Assembly (NCBI RefSeq): GCF_947179165.1
Contig: NC_077244.1
Location: 69,362,144-69,426,143 of the forward strand
Length of the DNA stretch: 64,000 nucleotides
Direction: 5' to 3'
Source of the DNA: Solanum dulcamara
Lineage: Eukaryota; Streptophyta; Magnoliopsida; Solanales; Solanaceae
Part shown: in pieces, positions 59,868 through 64,000 of the stretch
Numbering within the stretch: position 1 is the first letter of the stretch
Layout of the letters: the number at the start of each line of letters is the position of its first letter
Notes under the pieces: generated by a model
Told to the model about the DNA's origin: nothing
The model's database searches: none
Seen by the model: the letters and a program-made list of their open reading frames with translations, nothing else
Translations under genes and position numbers: made by a program

Positions 59868-60096
59868 CATGATCCAATAAATCGGTCACCTTAATGGCAT
59901 AACCCGTGATCAATTAAAATGTGTTGAGAATTATCATTTTTTAGATTCGAATGTTAACAAAAACAAAGTAATAAGTCATAATTTATAATAGTTTAATATT
60001 TTAATGAACAAAGATATTTAATATTTATGCTAGTAAAAGATAATAAGTATTTTGTAAAGTCAACATGCATGTAAATAAACTCAAACACAACAATTA

Positions 60097-60840
60097 GGGG
60101 CCGTTTGGTTATTATATAAGGGCAAAGTTAATATATGAATAAGTTGGTTATTCATGTATTAATTTTATATCATGTTTGGTTTTTATGTTTTCAATTTATA
60201 CAATTTTTGGTTGGTGTATTTTGAAATGTTGTATAAAAGTTATTCTTGTATTGATTTTACACGGTATTTAGTTGTATTTTTGTACATAATTAATACTCGC
60301 ATAACTTTTGAGGAAATTTATGTATAATTTTATGCGGGGTAGAATGTGAAATAGGTTATGAGGGTATTAGTTATACATGGATTAAAATATTAAATTACAT
60401 ATTTACAACTATCAATTTACTTTTAAATCTTTCAACTCAATATTTTTCATCATTTATCAAGACCTTCGAATTAGTTTATCAACTCAATATTTTAGTTTAC
60501 GTCTTAATTAGTTTAAGTCTTTTTCTTTTGCTCTCGTTCAGTAATTAACTTTTAAATCCTTTTTTTTTACCTGATGGATTTTGTTACTTTTTTTTATTAA
60601 ATAAAAACGTTCCATGTGCCAATATATGTGTGTGTATGAAGATAACAAATTAATAATTTATGGATTATATTCTCTATATAACTAAATCCTACATAAATAA
60701 TACATGCATAAGTAATACTTTCATAACTTATTCCTACATAACTAATACTCACATAACTTATTCTTACATAACTAATACCTGCATGACTTATTCCTGCATA
60801 ACTAATACATGCATAACTCTAACCAGTAACCAAACACCCC
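60097..60840. mobile_element. Tourist-like (PIF/Harbinger) MITE
   Basis: Starts GGGGCCGTTTGGTTA and ends TAACCAAACACCCC, with the 3-base target TTA on both sides (60094-60096 and 60841-60843), as in PIF/Harbinger elements. The right third is a minisatellite of CATAACTAATAC-type units (60688-60825), read in one frame as a spurious Thr/Ile-rich peptide. Confidence 0.78.
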
Positions 60841-60843
60841 TTA

Positions 60844-61697
60844 TAACAAAACCAAAAAAGTCCAAACACCCAAATTGGTTAATCTACTAAATGTCACTAT
60901 TAGTTACTCAATTAAGTGAAAAAGAAGTTAATAGCAATTCGCTTGACATCTAGAAAAAAAATTTAAACACCACCCATTACAGAAATTTCTAAAGAGGATT
61001 AGAAAAATTCAAGAATATCACATTTAAGATTCAAACTTTTAGAGTCAATAAATTAAAGGCTCACTCAATTACTAAAATTTATTTAGTAAAGTCATTAAGC
61101 TTTGTTTTATATAAATAAAAGTACTCAATTTTAGGCTTTTATCTATCATACTAGTCTAAAGTACGTGCTTTATATATATACATTGTGTCAATTAATATAA
61201 AGAGATAAAAGCAACAATTGTTTGAGAAAAAACTATTAATGTTACAATAAACGCTAACATAAGTTTAAATAATAACAATGAATGTTATTATATTGATACA
61301 ATGATTGAATTTGATATCTTATGAAAGCATAAATATGATGGATTTAGTTGAATTTGATATATAGTATTTATAACACACGATAAAATATTCTTATTAAACA
61401 CTTTTAATTTTTATTTATTTTTGCCTATTCTCAAGCGTCTATTATACAGTTTAATTAACCACGTAAAATATGTCACCTCCTTTGATAGAAGCCTAAAATT
61501 CTATGACTTATTGAGGCTAATGTGTATAATCAAAGAAGGTGATAATATTTGAATAAGAAGTGTCTAATCGAAATACTTTATCATGTGCTCACAGAGTGTT
61601 ATATATCATGTTGTTCTATCACATTCGTAATAATATTCATTAATTTTTTTTATAATTTGGTTGGTCAATGAAATTTTAAAAATTAAATATTAATAAT
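60844..61697. other. AT-rich spacer
   Basis: No gene or clear repeat, apart from the GTACGTGCTTT word near 61160 that recurs as GTACGTGTTTT near 63628. Confidence 0.45.
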
Positions 61698-62525
61698 AAT
61701 ATCGAAAAAAATCAACTTGTTTCCTTCCTTGCAAAAATAAGATCTCGAGTCCATAAGTAAATGATATGGACCTAATCAAAAGTATGCTGAACAACAATTT
61801 CAATCAAATAAATAAGAAAATAGAAATAGATTACATCACAATTATGACAAAAATTTCAAAAACTTGAATGAAAGTACATGGAAAGAAATTTACAACAATT
61901 GACATATATAAAAATAATATCGAACAATATAAATTACCTGTTTCATCTTTTGAATAATATAATATCGAAAACACTTAGTTTCACCCAAGCTTCATCCTAA
62001 TCATGGATAGATCACCTAGATTCGGGTCCATAAGCAGTGACAATTGCCCAAATCAACTTTATTTTCTTCCTTGTGAAAATCTTGAGACCACAAGTACATG
62101 TCATGGACCTAACCAAAAGTTTGTTAAAGAACAATTTCAATTAAACAAACAAAAATAGAAACAAATTAAATCAAAATTAGGACCAATTTTTCAAAAACTT
62201 GAATGGAAGTACAAGAAAAGAAACTCACAACAATTGACATATATAAAAATAATATCGAACAATATAAATTACCTGCTCTATTTTTTGAACAATATAATAT
62301 CGAAAACAAATCAATTTTGCTTCCTTCCTCGTGAAAATAAAATTCCAAAACCAACAAGTACATGTCATGGACCATTGGACCTAATCAAAAGTTTGTTGAA
62401 GAACAATTTCAATTAAATAAACAAAAATAGTAATAGATTAAATCACAATAAGGACAAACAAAAACATGAATTGAAGTATATGAAAAGAAATTTACAACAA
62501 TTGACGTATATAAAAAATAATTAGA
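61698..62525. repeat. Three-unit tandem repeat
   Basis: Three related units start near 61698, 62046 and 62298. Each has AATCAA(C/T)TT, TTCCTTCCT-like, GTCATGGACCTAA(T/C)CAAAAGT, GAACAACAATTTCAAT-like, AGTACA(T/A)G(G/A)AAAG and ACAACAATTGAC(A/G)TATATAAAA words. The units are about 250-350 bases and moderately diverged. No long open frame is shared. Confidence 0.75.
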
Positions 62526-64000
62526 AAGGAGCATAAAAAGTTGTCTTTTGCAAATTGAAGTTAAATAATTTTACGAAGTATCTAAACATGACAAGGTATA
62601 TCTAACTTGAAGTCTTTAAAATTTTTATTCATTTTTAATTTCAAAAAAAGAATAAATTTGTGTAAGGGTAGCGTCCCCCCTCCCCACAAACAAACAAACT
62701 AATGCACGTATAAAGAATCCCAGATTATTTCAATCCTTGTTTTGAGCAAAAAATTATATTATATTGTATTGAATTCACTCAAACATTAATTTTCCTTTTC
62801 ATATATTTTATTTTAAGAGTTTTTTTCTAACTCTTCTTTCAATATATTTTAGAAGTCTACCTTAATTCTACTAACACTTCTTACCATATATTTTAGGACT
62901 CGTTTATTTTTCTTCCCATATATTTTAAGACTTTTTTATTTTTTCTTTTCGTATATTTTAGTAATTAATATTATATTAATAAAAATTAATTGATTTAGAA
63001 GTGTTCCATAAACTTAGAATTTAAGTGTTAGTATAAAACTTTTGACTAATTGTTTTTCGGCCATATATTTTTTTTGACTTTTTTTTTAAAAACCTTTTTT
63101 GGACCTTTTTTTAAAAACCTTTTTTACCTATTATTTTGAAAGTGTTTTAGTATATTTCTTAAAACTAAAATAAATATGAACTTGAAATAGGTACAATACA
63201 TTAGTTTCCTTCTTTAATTTTGTCTTGAAATAGGTATATTACGTTAGTTTCCTTCTTTAATTTTGTTTAGTATTTCTCTTATAATTAGTTAGTTTAATAA
63301 AAAAAGGAAGGTTATAGGTTAATAAAATTGTAATTGATTTTAAAGTCTTAAATATTAGGATTTTTAATATAGTTTAAATAAGGAAAGATTTAAATAAAAA
63401 ATAATTTATTATTTTTTGGATCAAGTATGTTTTAGTTGAAAAAAGATTCTTCTTAATTTAATTTTCATTATGTTTATTATAGTCAATATTCAATGTCATT
63501 AAAATAATGATATAACAATTGAAGAACAATGGTGAAAAGACGATTTTGTCTAAAGCGAAGTCTTTTAATGAAGGGCAAAAAGTTCAATTAACATTTTAAG
63601 GGTCTTAATACTTGTATTAATTTAGAGTACGTGTTTTGCATGTGTGCATCGCGTTAACTAGTAAAAAAATGTATATAATAAGAAAAAAAATATTAATATA
63701 AAGTAGTTGACATTAAAATCTATGCAACATTTGTGTTGGGATCAAAATAGCAGAGCATTGACACAAAAAAATTCTAATTAAATATATATTATTATTTGAT
63801 CAATTGACGACTACTACTACTAATATTTTTTTAAGTTATCAAGGTTGTAAAATTGTCATTAATGTAGCGAAAATATTTATTCGAGAAAAGCAGTAGCTAT
63901 CAAAATCAACTCATATTTATATTATCAATTGACTCTGATTTTCGTGGCATAACAAAAATTTTGAGAGATCTTTGTCGTTATAACTTTATGCGTTAATATA
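62526..64000. other. AT-rich spacer to window end
   Basis: No supported gene. T-rich stretches around 62940-63130. A possible Helitron-type end (CTAGT at 63656-63660) is not supported by a hairpin that I can confirm. Confidence 0.45.

Noticed and set aside
60660..60890. A Thr/Ile-rich protein of 76 residues
   Set aside because: It is the translation of the minisatellite inside the Tourist-like MITE.
63600..63665. Helitron 3' end (CTAGT after a GC-rich stretch)
   Set aside because: CTAGT is present, but I could not confirm a hairpin just before it or a matching TC 5' end.
1..64000. tRNA, rRNA or microRNA genes
   Set aside because: Only SINE-borne tRNA-like heads were seen. No full cloverleaf or rRNA was recognised, and a microRNA fold cannot be judged by eye.

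Overview
The window is plant nuclear DNA, most likely from a nightshade (Solanaceae, probably Solanum). The reasons are intron-rich eudicot genes, Solanaceae-type SINE and MITE families, Ty1/copia elements primed on initiator Met-tRNA, AT-rich spacers, and an endogenous copy of a tobamovirus, a virus genus typical of this plant family. No tRNA, rRNA, CRISPR array or prokaryotic operon was seen.

Layout. 1-7283: an integrated piece of a tobamovirus replicase present twice in opposite directions, as a long inverted repeat. The arms are 1-3115 and 3834-6948 and appear identical; a 718-base viral loop separates them. The plus-strand copy keeps the helicase, the leaky UAG readthrough site and the complete polymerase palm, followed by a broken movement-protein start. 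7290-8340: two diverged direct repeats. 8656-13773: an old, broken copia element. 13774-18090: spacer with a GAPDH-like exon remnant on the minus strand and a SINE with target-site duplication. 18145-22419: a five-exon cytochrome P450 resembling CYP734A. 23150-30208: COX5b, a subunit of mitochondrial complex IV, whose introns hold two TIR elements and a 5'-truncated RTE-type LINE. 32833-38326: a very young copia element with near-identical LTRs and a perfect 5-bp target duplication. 38332-44020: AT-rich spacer with MITEs. 44109-47975: an acyl-protein thioesterase-like alpha/beta hydrolase in nine exons. 49329-53000 (minus): mitochondrial monothiol glutaredoxin of the GRXS15 type. 54026-54307 (minus): a DUF4283 LINE scrap. 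55459-56283 (minus): a DUF1644 zinc-binding protein with a long 5' UTR intron. 58740-64000: AT-rich spacer with a hAT-like MITE, a Tourist-like MITE and a three-unit tandem repeat.

The host genes are unrelated neighbours, not a pathway. Two of them (COX5b, GRXS15) encode mitochondrial proteins, which is probably chance. The candidate for an unusual system is the tobamovirus inverted repeat: any transcript crossing it would fold into a perfect double strand of about 3.1 kb, a natural equivalent of an RNA-silencing hairpin aimed at tobamoviruses. This is inference. The first checks are whether the palindrome is real rather than an assembly fold-back, and whether small RNAs map to it.
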